A stretch of 64,000 nucleotides of DNA, taken from contig JANQNT010000004.1 in the NCBI GenBank assembly GCA_028279445.1, positions 1 to 64,000 on the forward strand, written 5' to 3'. Positions 9,054 to 17,566 of the stretch are shown piece after piece; position 1 is the first letter of the stretch, and the number at the start of each line of letters is the position of its first letter. This DNA is from Tepidamorphaceae bacterium. Lineage in GTDB: Bacteria; Pseudomonadota; Alphaproteobacteria; Rhizobiales; Tepidamorphaceae. The position numbers and the translations under genes were made by a program. The notes beneath the pieces were generated by a model. It searched no databases. It saw only the letters and a list, made by a program, of their open reading frames with translations, and was not told where the DNA came from.

Positions 9054-12000
9054 CTACTCGGCCGCGTCGGCGAGCGGCGCCGGCGGATCGCGGAACGCAT
9101 CCAGCGCCGCCTCCCACTCGATCCGCGCCGCGGCGAGATTGGCCGCCTTGACGTGACCGAAGCCGCGCACCGACTGGACGGCGCCGGCCGCGCGCAGCGC
9201 AGCGCCGAAGTTATCCTCGGTCAGTCCGGCGATGAGTTCGTCGACCATCGCCTCGTAGTCGAGGACAAGCTGCCGCTCGGCGCGCCGCTCCTCGGTGTAG
9301 CCGAAGATGTCGAAAGGCGTGCCGCGCAACCGCTTCAGCGGCGCCAGCAGCCTGAAGCCGGTCATCATCCAGCCGCCGAACCGCAGTTTCGCCGGCGCGC
9401 CGGTCCTGGGATCGGGCCGCGCCAGCAGAGGCGGGGCGAGATGGAAGTTGAGCGTCACCTTGCCGTCGAACCGGCTCGCCACCTGACGCGCGAAACTGCC
9501 ATCGGTATAGAGCCGGGCGACCTCGTACTCATCCTTGTAGGCCATCACCTTGAACAGCCCGCGCGTCACCGTCTCGGTCAGCCTGGTGGAGCCGGGCAGT
9601 GCGGCCGCCTCGGCCTCGCGCATGCGCTCCACGCGCGCCTCGAAACGCAGCGCATAGGCCATGTCCTGATAGTCGGCCAGGAACTCGACACGGCGCTCGA
9701 TCAGTTCCTCCAGGCTTCCCGACAGCTTGCGGACACCCGATGTTGCGGCATCGCGCAGGCCCTGCATGTGCCTGGCGAAGGCACGAGGATCATGCGCCGC
9801 AGAACGCCCCGCGGCGAAGGCGGCAAGATTGCGCGGCACCGTCTGGCCGTTCATCCGGATCGCCTCCTCGATCGACTCGATCGACACCGGGATGCGCCCA
9901 AGCTGGCAGGCAAAGCCCAGCATGAAGATGTTGGCCATGATGGAATCGGCGAACAGCTTCGTGGCAATGCCCGTCGCATCGACCATGTGCACATGGTCGG
10001 CGCCGGCGCGCTTGCGGATCGCCCGTTTCAACCGCTCGGTCGGCAGCGCGTAGTTCACGTCGTGGGTGAAGTCGCCGGGGAACTGCTCATGCGTGTTGAC
10101 CACCATCTGCGTGGTGCCCGGATTGACCGCGGCCAACACCTTCTGGCCGCCGGCGACGACGATGTCGCAGCCAAGCACCAGATCAGCGCCGCCGGCGGCG
10201 ACGCGGATGGTGGCGATATCGTCGGGGTGTTCGGCAATCTGCAGGTGCGACATCACCGAGCCGCCCTTCTGCGCCAGCCCGGCCATGTCGATGATGCCGC
10301 AGCCCTTGCCCTCCAGGTGCGCGGCCATGCCGATCAGTGCGCCGATGGTCACCACGCCGGTTCCTCCGACACCGGTGACGACAATTCCATAGGGCCGATC
10401 GAGCGGGGACCGTTCAGGCTGCGGCAGGTCGCCGGCCTCGAAGCCGCCGCCGGCGGCGACCGCGCGCTTGAGCTGGCCACCCTTGACCGTGACGAAGCTC
10501 GGGCAGAAGCCCTTCACGCAGGAGAAGTCCTTGTTGCAGGCGGACTGGTCGATCTGCCGCTTGCGGCCGAACTCGGTTTCCACCGGCGCGATGGCCACGC
10601 AGTTGGACTGCACGCCGCAGTCCCCGCAACCCTCGCAGACCAGCTCATTGATGACGACGCGCTCGTCGGGATCGGGATAGAGCCCGCGCTTGCGGCGCCG
10701 GCGCTTTTCCGCCGCGCAGGTCTGGTCGTAGATGATGACCGACAGCCCCGGCACCTCGCGCAGGCTCGCCTGCACATCGTTCAACTCGTCACGGTGACGC
10801 ACCGTGGTTCCCGTCGGCCATTGGGTGCCGGCCGGGTACTTGTCGGGCTCGTCGGTGACGACGACCACCGGGTTGGCGCCTTCGGCGGCGACCTGGGCGG
10901 CGATCTCCGGCACGGTCAGGTTGCCTTCGTGGGCCTGGCCGCCGGTCATGGCCACGGCATCGTTGTAGAGGATCTTGTAGGTGATGTTGACGCCGGCCGC
11001 CTTGGCGGCGCGGATCGCCATGTAGCCGGAGTGGTTGTAGGTGCCGTCACCCAGGTTCTGGAACACGTGGTCGCGGTTGGAGAACGGCGCCTCGCCGATC
11101 CAGTTCGCGCCCTCGCCGCCCATATGGGTGTAACCCTCGGTGTCGCGATCCATCCACTGCACCATGTAGTGGCAGCCGATGCCGGCATAGGCGCGGCTTC
11201 CCTCCGGCACGAGCGTCGACGAGTTGTGCGGGCAGCCGGCGCAGAAATACGGCGTGCGTGTCGCGATACTCGCGGTTTCGGCGAAGGTCTTCTGGAATGC
11301 CCTGAGCTCAGCGACGCGCGCCTGAAGCGCCTCGTCGCGCACCTCGCGCAGGACACGCTCACCGATTGCAATGGCGATGTCGTTGGAATCGAGCGCGCCC
11401 TTGACCGCGAACAGCACCTCGCCGTGTTCGTCGCGCTTGCCGATGATCCCCGGCGCGTTGGCCCGCCCGTAGAGCTGCTCGCGGATTTGCGCCTCCACCA
11501 GCATGCGCTTTTCTTCCACGACGATGATCTGCTTCAGGCCATCAGCGAAGGTCTCGATGCTGCCGGACTCCAGCGGCCAGGGCGAGGCGAGCTTGTAGAC
11601 GCGAAGCCCCAGCCGCGCCGCCTTGACCTCGTCGATGCCGAGATCGGCCAGCGCCTGCATGACATCGAGGTGGGACTTGCCGAGCGAGACAACGCCGATC
11701 CTCGCGCCGCGCCCGCCGCGGAAAATCATCCGGTCGAGCTTGTTGGCGCGCAGGAAGGCCAGCATGGCGTAGCGCTTGTGATCGTGCAGGCGTGCTTCCT
11801 GCTCCAGCGGATGATCGTTGGGGCGGATGTTCAGCCCGTCCGGAGGCATCGCGTAGTCGTCGGGGATGACGATGCTGACCCGGTCGAGCGAGCCATCGAT
11901 GGAGGCGGTCGACTCGACCGTATCCTTGACGCCCTTCAGCGCGGTCCACACGCCGGCATAGCGCGACAGGGCGTAACCGTAGAGCCCGTAGTCGATCAGC

Positions 12001-12584
12001 TCCTGCACGCCGGCCGGATTGAGGATCGGCATCATCACGTCGACGAAGGCGAATTCCGACTGATGCGCGGTGGTGGAGCTTTCGCAGGTGTGATCGTCGC
12101 CCATCAGCGCCAGCACGCCGCCATGGGGCGAGGTGCCGGCGAAATTGGCATGGCGGAACACGTCGCCGGACCGGTCGACGCCCGGCCCCTTGCCGTACCA
12201 CATGCCGAAGACGCCATCGAAGCGGCCCTCGCCGCGCATTTCCGCCTGCTGGGAACCCCACAGCGCGGTGGCGGCCAGGTCCTCGTTGACGCCCGGCTGG
12301 AACACGATGTCGTTGGGGTTGAGTACGCCCGCGGCGCGCATGAACTGCTGGTCGAGCCCGCCGAGCGGGGAGCCGCGATAGCCGGTCACGTAGCCGGCCG
12401 TGTTCAGCCCGGCGCGCCGGTCGCGCTCCTTCTGCATCAGCATCATGCGCACCAGCGCCTGGGTGCCGGACACGAAGACACGCGATTTGGTCAGGTCGTA
12501 TTTGTCGTCGAGCGTGACGCGGTTCACGCGCGCACCCGCACCGCCCTCGGCGGGGATTTGCGGATTCGACGTCTTCGCGCCCAT
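9054..12584 (-). CDS. Indolepyruvate ferredoxin oxidoreductase, fused IorA-IorB
   Basis: Oxidative decarboxylation of aryl or branched 2-oxo acids to acyl-CoA with ferredoxin, in aromatic amino acid breakdown. The 1,176-aa chain is the single-polypeptide type. It has an N-terminal pyrimidine-binding region (TGYRGSPLGGLDQQF), a ThDP-binding region with GDGTYNHSGYMAIRAA, and a Cys-rich stretch (CEGCGDC, CNKDFSC, CVKGFCP) that could hold an Fe-S cluster. The gamma domain begins at VVTGVGGTGVVTIG and carries MAGLAQKGGSVMSHL. The start is ATG 12584, with GGGAGGAACGC just ahead of it. Transcription probably starts near 12645 from a promoter with a palindromic spacer. Confidence 0.9.
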   Translation of the reverse strand: MGAKTSNPQIPAEGGAGARVNRVTLDDKYDLTKSRVFVSGTQALVRMMLMQKERDRRAGLNTAGYVTGYRGSPLGGLDQQFMRAAGVLNPNDIVFQPGVNEDLAATALWGSQQAEMRGEGRFDGVFGMWYGKGPGVDRSGDVFRHANFAGTSPHGGVLALMGDDHTCESSTTAHQSEFAFVDVMMPILNPAGVQELIDYGLYGYALSRYAGVWTALKGVKDTVESTASIDGSLDRVSIVIPDDYAMPPDGLNIRPNDHPLEQEARLHDHKRYAMLAFLRANKLDRMIFRGGRGARIGVVSLGKSHLDVMQALADLGIDEVKAARLGLRVYKLASPWPLESGSIETFADGLKQIIVVEEKRMLVEAQIREQLYGRANAPGIIGKRDEHGEVLFAVKGALDSNDIAIAIGERVLREVRDEALQARVAELRAFQKTFAETASIATRTPYFCAGCPHNSSTLVPEGSRAYAGIGCHYMVQWMDRDTEGYTHMGGEGANWIGEAPFSNRDHVFQNLGDGTYNHSGYMAIRAAKAAGVNITYKILYNDAVAMTGGQAHEGNLTVPEIAAQVAAEGANPVVVVTDEPDKYPAGTQWPTGTTVRHRDELNDVQASLREVPGLSVIIYDQTCAAEKRRRRKRGLYPDPDERVVINELVCEGCGDCGVQSNCVAIAPVETEFGRKRQIDQSACNKDFSCVKGFCPSFVTVKGGQLKRAVAAGGGFEAGDLPQPERSPLDRPYGIVVTGVGGTGVVTIGALIGMAAHLEGKGCGIIDMAGLAQKGGSVMSHLQIAEHPDDIATIRVAAGGADLVLGCDIVVAGGQKVLAAVNPGTTQMVVNTHEQFPGDFTHDVNYALPTERLKRAIRKRAGADHVHMVDATGIATKLFADSIMANIFMLGFACQLGRIPVSIESIEEAIRMNGQTVPRNLAAFAAGRSAAHDPRAFARHMQGLRDAATSGVRKLSGSLEELIERRVEFLADYQDMAYALRFEARVERMREAEAAALPGSTRLTETVTRGLFKVMAYKDEYEVARLYTDGSFARQVASRFDGKVTLNFHLAPPLLARPDPRTGAPAKLRFGGWMMTGFRLLAPLKRLRGTPFDIFGYTEERRAERQLVLDYEAMVDELIAGLTEDNFGAALRAAGAVQSVRGFGHVKAANLAAARIEWEAALDAFRDPPAPLADAAE

Positions 12585-12651
12585 GCGTTCCTCCCGAACG
12601 GTGCCTGCTCTCCGGTCTCTCGCGGCTTGTCGCCGGCTGTTGTTGAGACTT

Positions 12652-12680
12652 ATTATAGGTCAGTATTACTGACCCATAAA
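12652..12680 (-). promoter_or_regulatory. Promoter of the ior gene with palindromic operator in the spacer
   Basis: On the minus strand a perfect -10 box TATAAT (12652-12657) is separated from a weak -35 (TTTATG, 12675-12680) by exactly 17 bp. Those 17 bp are a perfect palindrome, GGTCAGTA-T-TACTGACC (12658-12674). A poor -35 with an operator filling the spacer suggests control by a dimeric regulator. The start codon lies 68 bp downstream. No regulator gene adjoins it except the Crp/Fnr gene beyond ior. Confidence 0.65.
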
Positions 12681-12784
12681 GCGGAAAGTTGGAACGAGTC
12701 GAACAAGCGCCGTGATTGTCAATTTAGGGCTTGCAAGGCGCCGGCGCCATGCACGAGTTGGCGACGTGGTGAAGGGGGCTTTCT

Positions 12785-12947
12785 GGCCTGCCGCTCGCCT
12801 TATCCGAAAATCGGTACCCACTTTTCGGGGCTCGCGGCATCATCCTGCACTGGCTGAGTGTTTGGCACCCAGGCACGCGACTGCGTGCCCGGCCGGTCAG
12901 GCCGCGCCCCCGCAGGCGGTGAGCGAAGCGAACTCGCGTGAGCGGAG
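12785..12947. repeat. Dispersed repeat, partial copy related to 21259-21613
   Basis: The stretch begins with the core CCGAAAATCGGTACCCACTT. It then runs in parallel with 21310-21485: both contain GGGGCTC, GGCATCATCCTGC, TTTGGCACCCAGGC or GTGTGGCACCCAGGC, GGTCAG and GCGTGAGCGG in the same order. It ends at the stop codon of aguB. The remainder of the ~360-bp gap (12681-12784) shows nothing recognisable. Confidence 0.6.
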
Positions 12948-13820
12948 TCAAACCGCACCATCGAGAGAGGCGATCACCCCATAGTGCTCCGGCCGGCGAT
13001 CGCGAAAAATGCCCCAGGAGGCGCGGCGCACGGCGAGATCGTCGAGATCGAAGCTGGCGGTGAGCACGCTCTGGCTCTCGCGATCCGCCCCGGCGACCTT
13101 CTGGCCTTGGCTGTCGGCGATGAAGGATGAGCCGTAGAAGGAAAGCTCGGTGCCGTTCTTGCCCGGTTCGGTGCCGATGCGGTTGGAGGCCACCAACGGC
13201 ATCAGGTTGGCGCCGGCGTGCCCGCACATCACCGCCTGCCAGTGGGCCGACGAATCCCAGTCCGGCTCGATCAGCTCCGAGCCGATGGCCGTGGGATAGA
13301 ACAACATCTCCGCGCCCATCAGCGCCATGGAACGGGCGCACTCGGGAAACCACTGGTCCCAGCAGATGCCGACCCCGATGCGCCCGAAGGCGGTGTCCCA
13401 GACCTTGAAGCCCGTGTCGCCGGGATTGAAGTAGAATTTCTCCTGGTAGCCGGAGCCTTGCGGGATGTGCGTCTTGCGGTAGACGCCGAGATTGCACCCA
13501 TCCGCATCAACGATGGCGATGGCGTTGAAATAGGCGTTGTTGGCCTTCTCGAAGAAGGACACCGGAAGCACCACGCCCAGTTCCTTGGCGAGCACTGAGA
13601 ACCGCTTGATCGCCGGATTCTCGTCAACCGGCGTGGCGCGCAAAAAGTGCTCCGGCAGCTCGTCCTGACAGAAGTACCAGCCTTCGAACAGTTCCTGCAC
13701 CAGCACGATGTTCGCGCCCTTGCCCGCCGCCTCACGGATCAGCGCCTCCGCCCGGTCGATGTTCTCGGTGACGTCATCGCTGCAGGCCATCTGTGTGGCG
13801 GCGAGGGTGACGGTGCGCAT
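12948..13820 (-). CDS. aguB: N-carbamoylputrescine amidase
   Basis: Nitrilase-family enzyme that hydrolyses N-carbamoylputrescine to putrescine, CO2 and ammonia. The catalytic triad is visible as Glu in LVQELFEGWYF, Lys in YRKTHIP, and Cys in GVGICWDQWFPE. The length (290 aa) is normal. ATG 13820 (MRTVTLAATQ) is the family-like start. The open frame extends further upstream but only through a RIME-like repeat. It lies downstream of aguA on the same strand, 137 bp away, so the pair completes the agmatine-to-putrescine route. Confidence 0.93.
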   Translation of the reverse strand: MRTVTLAATQMACSDDVTENIDRAEALIREAAGKGANIVLVQELFEGWYFCQDELPEHFLRATPVDENPAIKRFSVLAKELGVVLPVSFFEKANNAYFNAIAIVDADGCNLGVYRKTHIPQGSGYQEKFYFNPGDTGFKVWDTAFGRIGVGICWDQWFPECARSMALMGAEMLFYPTAIGSELIEPDWDSSAHWQAVMCGHAGANLMPLVASNRIGTEPGKNGTELSFYGSSFIADSQGQKVAGADRESQSVLTASFDLDDLAVRRASWGIFRDRRPEHYGVIASLDGAV

Positions 13821-13856
13821 GGGGTGGTTCCTCAAATAACTCTGGGCTTCGAACCT

Positions 13857-13959
13857 AGAACCGTTTCGCTTTGCGTTGAATCGCTCAACCGGCTCTATGT
13901 CTTTGTTTTCACGCAATTCCGGACGGAAAACCGGTATCCACTTTTCCTGGAATTGCTTT
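13857..13959. repeat. RIME-like two-palindrome element, copy 2
   Basis: First palindrome: AGAACCG...CGGCTCT (13857-13896, one mismatch) with inner GTTGA-ATCGC-TCAAC. Second palindrome: GCAATTCC...GGAATTGC (13913-13956) enclosing GGAAAA...TTTTCC around ACCGGTATCCAC. It fills the aguA-aguB gap. Confidence 0.75.
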
Positions 13960-14980
13960 AGGCCGCCGGCTCCTGCTGGGTTATGCAATGGACGCCGCCG
14001 CCGCCCTCGAAGATGCGGATCGCCGGAACGCCGACCACCTCGCGGCCGGGATAGAGTTTTGCGAACAGGTCAGCCACCTCCGCGTCCCGCGCGTCGTCGA
14101 AGATGCCCATGATCACCGCGCCGTTGCACACATAGTAGTTCACGTAGGAGAGCGACAGCGGCATGCCGTCGGCGTCCTGGCGGTCGGCGGGGGCATCGAG
14201 CACGATCACCTCCAGATCGCGCCCCGCCGCATCCTTTGACGCCTGCAGAATGGCAATGTTCTCGGCCGCCGCCTCGAAATCGGGATGGCTTGAGTCCGGC
14301 TGGCCATGGGCCACAACGACGCCGGGTTTCACGAAACAGGCGAGCGTGTCGATATGCCCGTCGGTGCCAAGCGGCCCCTCATCGGCGACAACACCGCGCT
14401 TCAGCCAGATGGCGTGGCGGGTGCCGAGCAGTCGGTGGCATTCGGCTTCCACCTCCGCGCGCGTCCAGCTCGGATTGCGGTTCTCGTTCAGTTGCACGCT
14501 CTCGGTAAGCAGCAGCGTGCCCTCCCCGTCCACATGGATGCCGCCACCCTCGTTGACGAGCCTTGAAGGGATGCGCTCCGCGCCGGTTTCACCGGCGATG
14601 AAACGGGCGATCAGCGCATCCGCCTTGCAGTCGGGAAAGCTGCGTCCGCCCCAGCCGTTGAAGGTCCAGTCCACCGCACCGAGCGTGCCGTCGCTGCCGA
14701 TGACGAAACTCGGACCGATGTCGCGCATCCACCCGTCGGCGATTGGCTGCTCGACGACGCTGACGCCCTTGTCGAGATAGCTGCGGGCGTGCTCGCCCAT
14801 GCCCGGCGGGGCGACCATCACCACCGGCTCGAAGCGGCAAATCGCGTTCGCCGTGGCGGACCATGCCCGATAGGCGCCGTCTTCGTCGCCGGCCAGCACA
14901 TCCGGGTTCGACGGCCAAGCCATCCAGGTGCGTTTGTGGGGCGCCCATTCCGGCGGCATGGTCCAGCTCTGCTCGGTCAT
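13958..14980 (-). CDS. aguA: Agmatine deiminase
   Basis: Guanidino-group-modifying enzyme that converts agmatine to N-carbamoylputrescine and ammonia. Family signatures are MPPEWAPHKRTWMAWP near the N terminus, NEGGGIHVDGEGTLL, and the catalytic Cys in GGGGVHCITQQEP close to the C terminus. The length (340 aa) is normal for bacterial enzymes. ATG 14980 has GAAG nine bases upstream. An in-frame ATG at 14986 is an alternative. The gene precedes aguB and diverges from a TRAP operon. A perfect 13-bp hairpin lies in its leader. Confidence 0.92.
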   Translation of the reverse strand: MTEQSWTMPPEWAPHKRTWMAWPSNPDVLAGDEDGAYRAWSATANAICRFEPVVMVAPPGMGEHARSYLDKGVSVVEQPIADGWMRDIGPSFVIGSDGTLGAVDWTFNGWGGRSFPDCKADALIARFIAGETGAERIPSRLVNEGGGIHVDGEGTLLLTESVQLNENRNPSWTRAEVEAECHRLLGTRHAIWLKRGVVADEGPLGTDGHIDTLACFVKPGVVVAHGQPDSSHPDFEAAAENIAILQASKDAAGRDLEVIVLDAPADRQDADGMPLSLSYVNYYVCNGAVIMGIFDDARDAEVADLFAKLYPGREVVGVPAIRIFEGGGGVHCITQQEPAA

Positions 14981-15349
14981 TGTCATTTTCTTCGCATTGG
15001 CAAATGGCATGAAATGCCGCCACAAATCCGGGGCTCCGGCTGGTCGGCACGATCGGAAAACCCGATCGTGCCGAGCGAACAAATCTGTTTCCCGACATCA
15101 CCGCGCGCCGCTAGGCTGGTCAAGTGCGAACAACATCGACTTGGGCGCGTCCGGAGATAAAAAGCAAATTGATGCGCGACTTTGGTCCTGTTGCCGCAGA
15201 CAGGGCCGGCCGATACAACAAACGCGGCCTGATTGGGGAGGGGTTCGCGGCCAACGTCGATTTGACTGGCGTTCGCAACGCGTTTGGCTTTCAATCGGGC
15301 CGGGGCCAAGAAATCAAGACAGCAAACCCAAGGCAGAGGTGGAGTAACA
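14981..15349. other. Divergent control region between aguA and the TRAP operon
   Basis: A gene-free stretch of 369 bp between divergent start codons. It holds the perfect hairpin at 15044-15074. The rest shows no repeat family or clear -35/-10 pair that I would defend. Confidence 0.5.
15044..15074. promoter_or_regulatory. Perfect 13-bp inverted repeat upstream of aguA
   Basis: TCGGCACGATCGG and CCGATCGTGCCGA flank the five-base loop AAAAC. The repeat is 64-94 bp upstream of the aguA start and about 280 bp from the TRAP binding-protein start. It could be an operator or a leader hairpin. There is no T-run on the minus strand after it. Confidence 0.5.
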
Positions 15350-16447
15350 ATGCAACGACGTCAATTTCTCAAGGGCGCGGTAATCACGGCCGGCGCCACC
15401 GGGGCTGCAACGCTGGCTGCACCGGCGATCGCGCAGGCCAAGACCGACATGGCCATCGTGTCGACCTGGCCGCGGGACTTCCCGGGTCTGGGCATTTCGG
15501 CGCAGCGCCTTGCGGCGCGCATCGGCGAGCTGACCGAGGGCCGCATCAACGTCACCTACTTCGCCTCCGGCGAGAAGGTCGGCGCCTTTGACGTGCTCGA
15601 CGAGGTCGCCGCCGGCAACAGCCAGGCCTATATCGGCGCCGATTACTACTGGAAGGGCAAGCACCCGGCCTGGGCTTACTTCACCGCCGTTCCCTTCGGC
15701 CTGACCTATGCCGAGATCGACGCCTGGATGAAGTATGGCGGTGGTCAGGAGCTGCATGACGAAGTCGCCGGCGGCTTCGGCATCAAGGGCTTCCCGTGCG
15801 GCAACACCGGTGTTCAGATGGGCGGCTGGTTCAACAAGGAGATGGAGAGCGCCGACGACTTCAAGGGTCTGAAGATGCGCATCCCCGGTCTCGGCGGTGA
15901 CGTTCTCGCCAAGCTCGGCGCATCGCCCGTCGCGCTGCCCGGCGCCCAGATTTACGAGAACCTGGTCTCCGGCGCCGTCGACGCCACCGAGTGGGTCGGC
16001 CCCTACAACGACTACTTCATGAAGTTCTACGAGGCGGCCAAGTACTACTACTATCCCGGCATGCACGAGCCGGGATCCCAGTTGCACCTGGGCATGAACG
16101 CCGAATGGTGGGGCGGGCTTTCGAAGAACGACCAGAACATCATCATTGCCGCCTGCGCGGAGGAAAACGCCCACCAGATGGCGGAGACCAACGCGCGCAA
16201 CGGTGAGCACCTCACCAAGCTCATCACCGATCACGGCGTCGAGCTTCGCGAGTTCAACGACGATATCTACGACGCCTTCTACGAGGCGGCTCAGGAAGTA
16301 TTCGAGGAAACCCGCGATCACTCCGATCTCGCCAAGAAGGTGCACGACTCGTTTGCCGCCTTCCGCGATGACATCGGCGGCTGGATGGTGGCGGCCGAGG
16401 CCAGCTACCTGCGCCAGCGCAACCGCGTCACGGGCGTCGAGCTCTAG
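15350..16447 (+). CDS. TRAP transporter substrate-binding protein, 2-oxo acid/lactate (TakP-like) family
   Basis: Periplasmic receptor of a TRAP importer. The N terminus MQRRQFLKGAVITAG is a clear twin-arginine signal (RRQFLK) ending near APAIAQA, so it is exported folded. The ligand region MRIPGLGGDVLAKLG, the segment DATEWVGPYND and the YYYYPGMHEPGS stretch match the subfamily that includes Rhodobacter TakP and the Thermus lactate receptor, so a 2-oxo or 2-hydroxy acid is the inferred substrate. ATG 15350 has GGAG six bases upstream. The two membrane genes follow at 79 and 20 bp spacing. Confidence 0.88.
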   Translation: MQRRQFLKGAVITAGATGAATLAAPAIAQAKTDMAIVSTWPRDFPGLGISAQRLAARIGELTEGRINVTYFASGEKVGAFDVLDEVAAGNSQAYIGADYYWKGKHPAWAYFTAVPFGLTYAEIDAWMKYGGGQELHDEVAGGFGIKGFPCGNTGVQMGGWFNKEMESADDFKGLKMRIPGLGGDVLAKLGASPVALPGAQIYENLVSGAVDATEWVGPYNDYFMKFYEAAKYYYYPGMHEPGSQLHLGMNAEWWGGLSKNDQNIIIAACAEENAHQMAETNARNGEHLTKLITDHGVELREFNDDIYDAFYEAAQEVFEETRDHSDLAKKVHDSFAAFRDDIGGWMVAAEASYLRQRNRVTGVEL

Positions 16448-16526
16448 GGCGCCGCGCCAGACACGACAGCAAGGCCGGGACGGGGCAATTGCGCTCCGTC
16501 CCGGTCACCGTTGGGGAAACGCGATC

Positions 16527-17546
16527 GTGACCGCCGTCGATGTTGCCGAGGCCGGCGTGGAGGACACTCCGCCCACCGGTTCCCGATCCGTCGCGACAGC
16601 CGTCCGGCTGTTCGGATGGATCATGCTGGCGGTGCTCGCCGGCTTCATCTTGAACGTCTATCTCAATTTCTGGCAGGACTTCCCCGGCATCGAACCGGTC
16701 TTCGCCGGAAGCGACGTCGGCGCGCTGCCCTTCGTCCAGCTTGCCCTCTACGCCCTCTTCATCTTTGTCGCCGTCGCCTACGTGCTGCGCGACAAGACGG
16801 TGACGCTGCGCGCCGATTCAAGACACATCTCCGACATCAACGCCTACTTCATCCGCGCCATGTTCTTCGCGGTGCTGTTGGTCGGCTGCATCGACGCGGT
16901 GATCTCGTTCGTGCGCGTCGAGGGCTTCCTGCCGGCCATCGTCGGAGATGACATGGCCGCAGCGCTTGGCCGGTCAAGCTGGCGCGGCGCCTATGTGCAC
17001 ATGCCACTGGTCGGCGTATCGCTGGTCATCGCGTACTTCGTGCGCACCCTCGGCTTCATCTGGCTTGCGCTGATGGTTGTGGTGGCCGAGCTGCTGATCG
17101 TCATCGGCCGCTTCATCTTCTCCTATGAGCAGGCCTTCATGTCCGATCTGGTGCGCTTCTGGTACGCGGCGCTGTTCCTGTTCGCCAGTGCCTACACGCT
17201 GCTGGAGGAAGGCCATGTGCGCGTCGACGTCTTCTATGCCGGTCTCGCGGACAGGACGAAGGGCTTCCTCAACGCCTCCGGCACGCTGGTCTTCGGCATC
17301 CCGCTGTGCTGGGTCATCCTGATCATCGGTGCCGGTTCCAAGCAATCGATCATCGTCAGTCCGATGATCAGCTACGAGGTTACCCAGGCAGGCTTCGGGC
17401 TTTACGTGAAGTACATGATGGCCGGCTTCCTGGCTGTCTTCGCCATCTCCATGCTGATCCAGTTTCTCAGTTACCTGCTGACCGCAGTGGCTGACATGCG
17501 CGGCGACCCCGGCGGCCGCCAGCATGTCGTAGGCGCTGCTCACTAG
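16527..17546 (+). CDS. TRAP transporter small permease, enlarged (DctQ-like)
   Basis: Small membrane subunit of the TRAP importer. It starts with GTG at 16527, with GGGGAAA eight bases upstream. Typical DctQ proteins have four membrane helices in ~160-200 aa. This one is 339 aa with about eight hydrophobic segments, and the normal DctQ core is its C-terminal half (the GHVRVDVFYAGL motif lies there). The N-terminal half adds roughly four helices of unknown role. It is followed after 20 bp by the large permease. Confidence 0.8.
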   Translation: MTAVDVAEAGVEDTPPTGSRSVATAVRLFGWIMLAVLAGFILNVYLNFWQDFPGIEPVFAGSDVGALPFVQLALYALFIFVAVAYVLRDKTVTLRADSRHISDINAYFIRAMFFAVLLVGCIDAVISFVRVEGFLPAIVGDDMAAALGRSSWRGAYVHMPLVGVSLVIAYFVRTLGFIWLALMVVVAELLIVIGRFIFSYEQAFMSDLVRFWYAALFLFASAYTLLEEGHVRVDVFYAGLADRTKGFLNASGTLVFGIPLCWVILIIGAGSKQSIIVSPMISYEVTQAGFGLYVKYMMAGFLAVFAISMLIQFLSYLLTAVADMRGDPGGRQHVVGAAH

Positions 17547-17566
17547 GTCCCGCGCAGGCAGTCCCC

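Noticed and set aside
8814-12857. Very long plus-strand frame (about 1,350 codons) opposite the ior gene
   Set aside because: The translation is His/Arg/Ala-rich without recognisable domains, whereas the minus strand encodes a complete, motif-bearing oxidoreductase.
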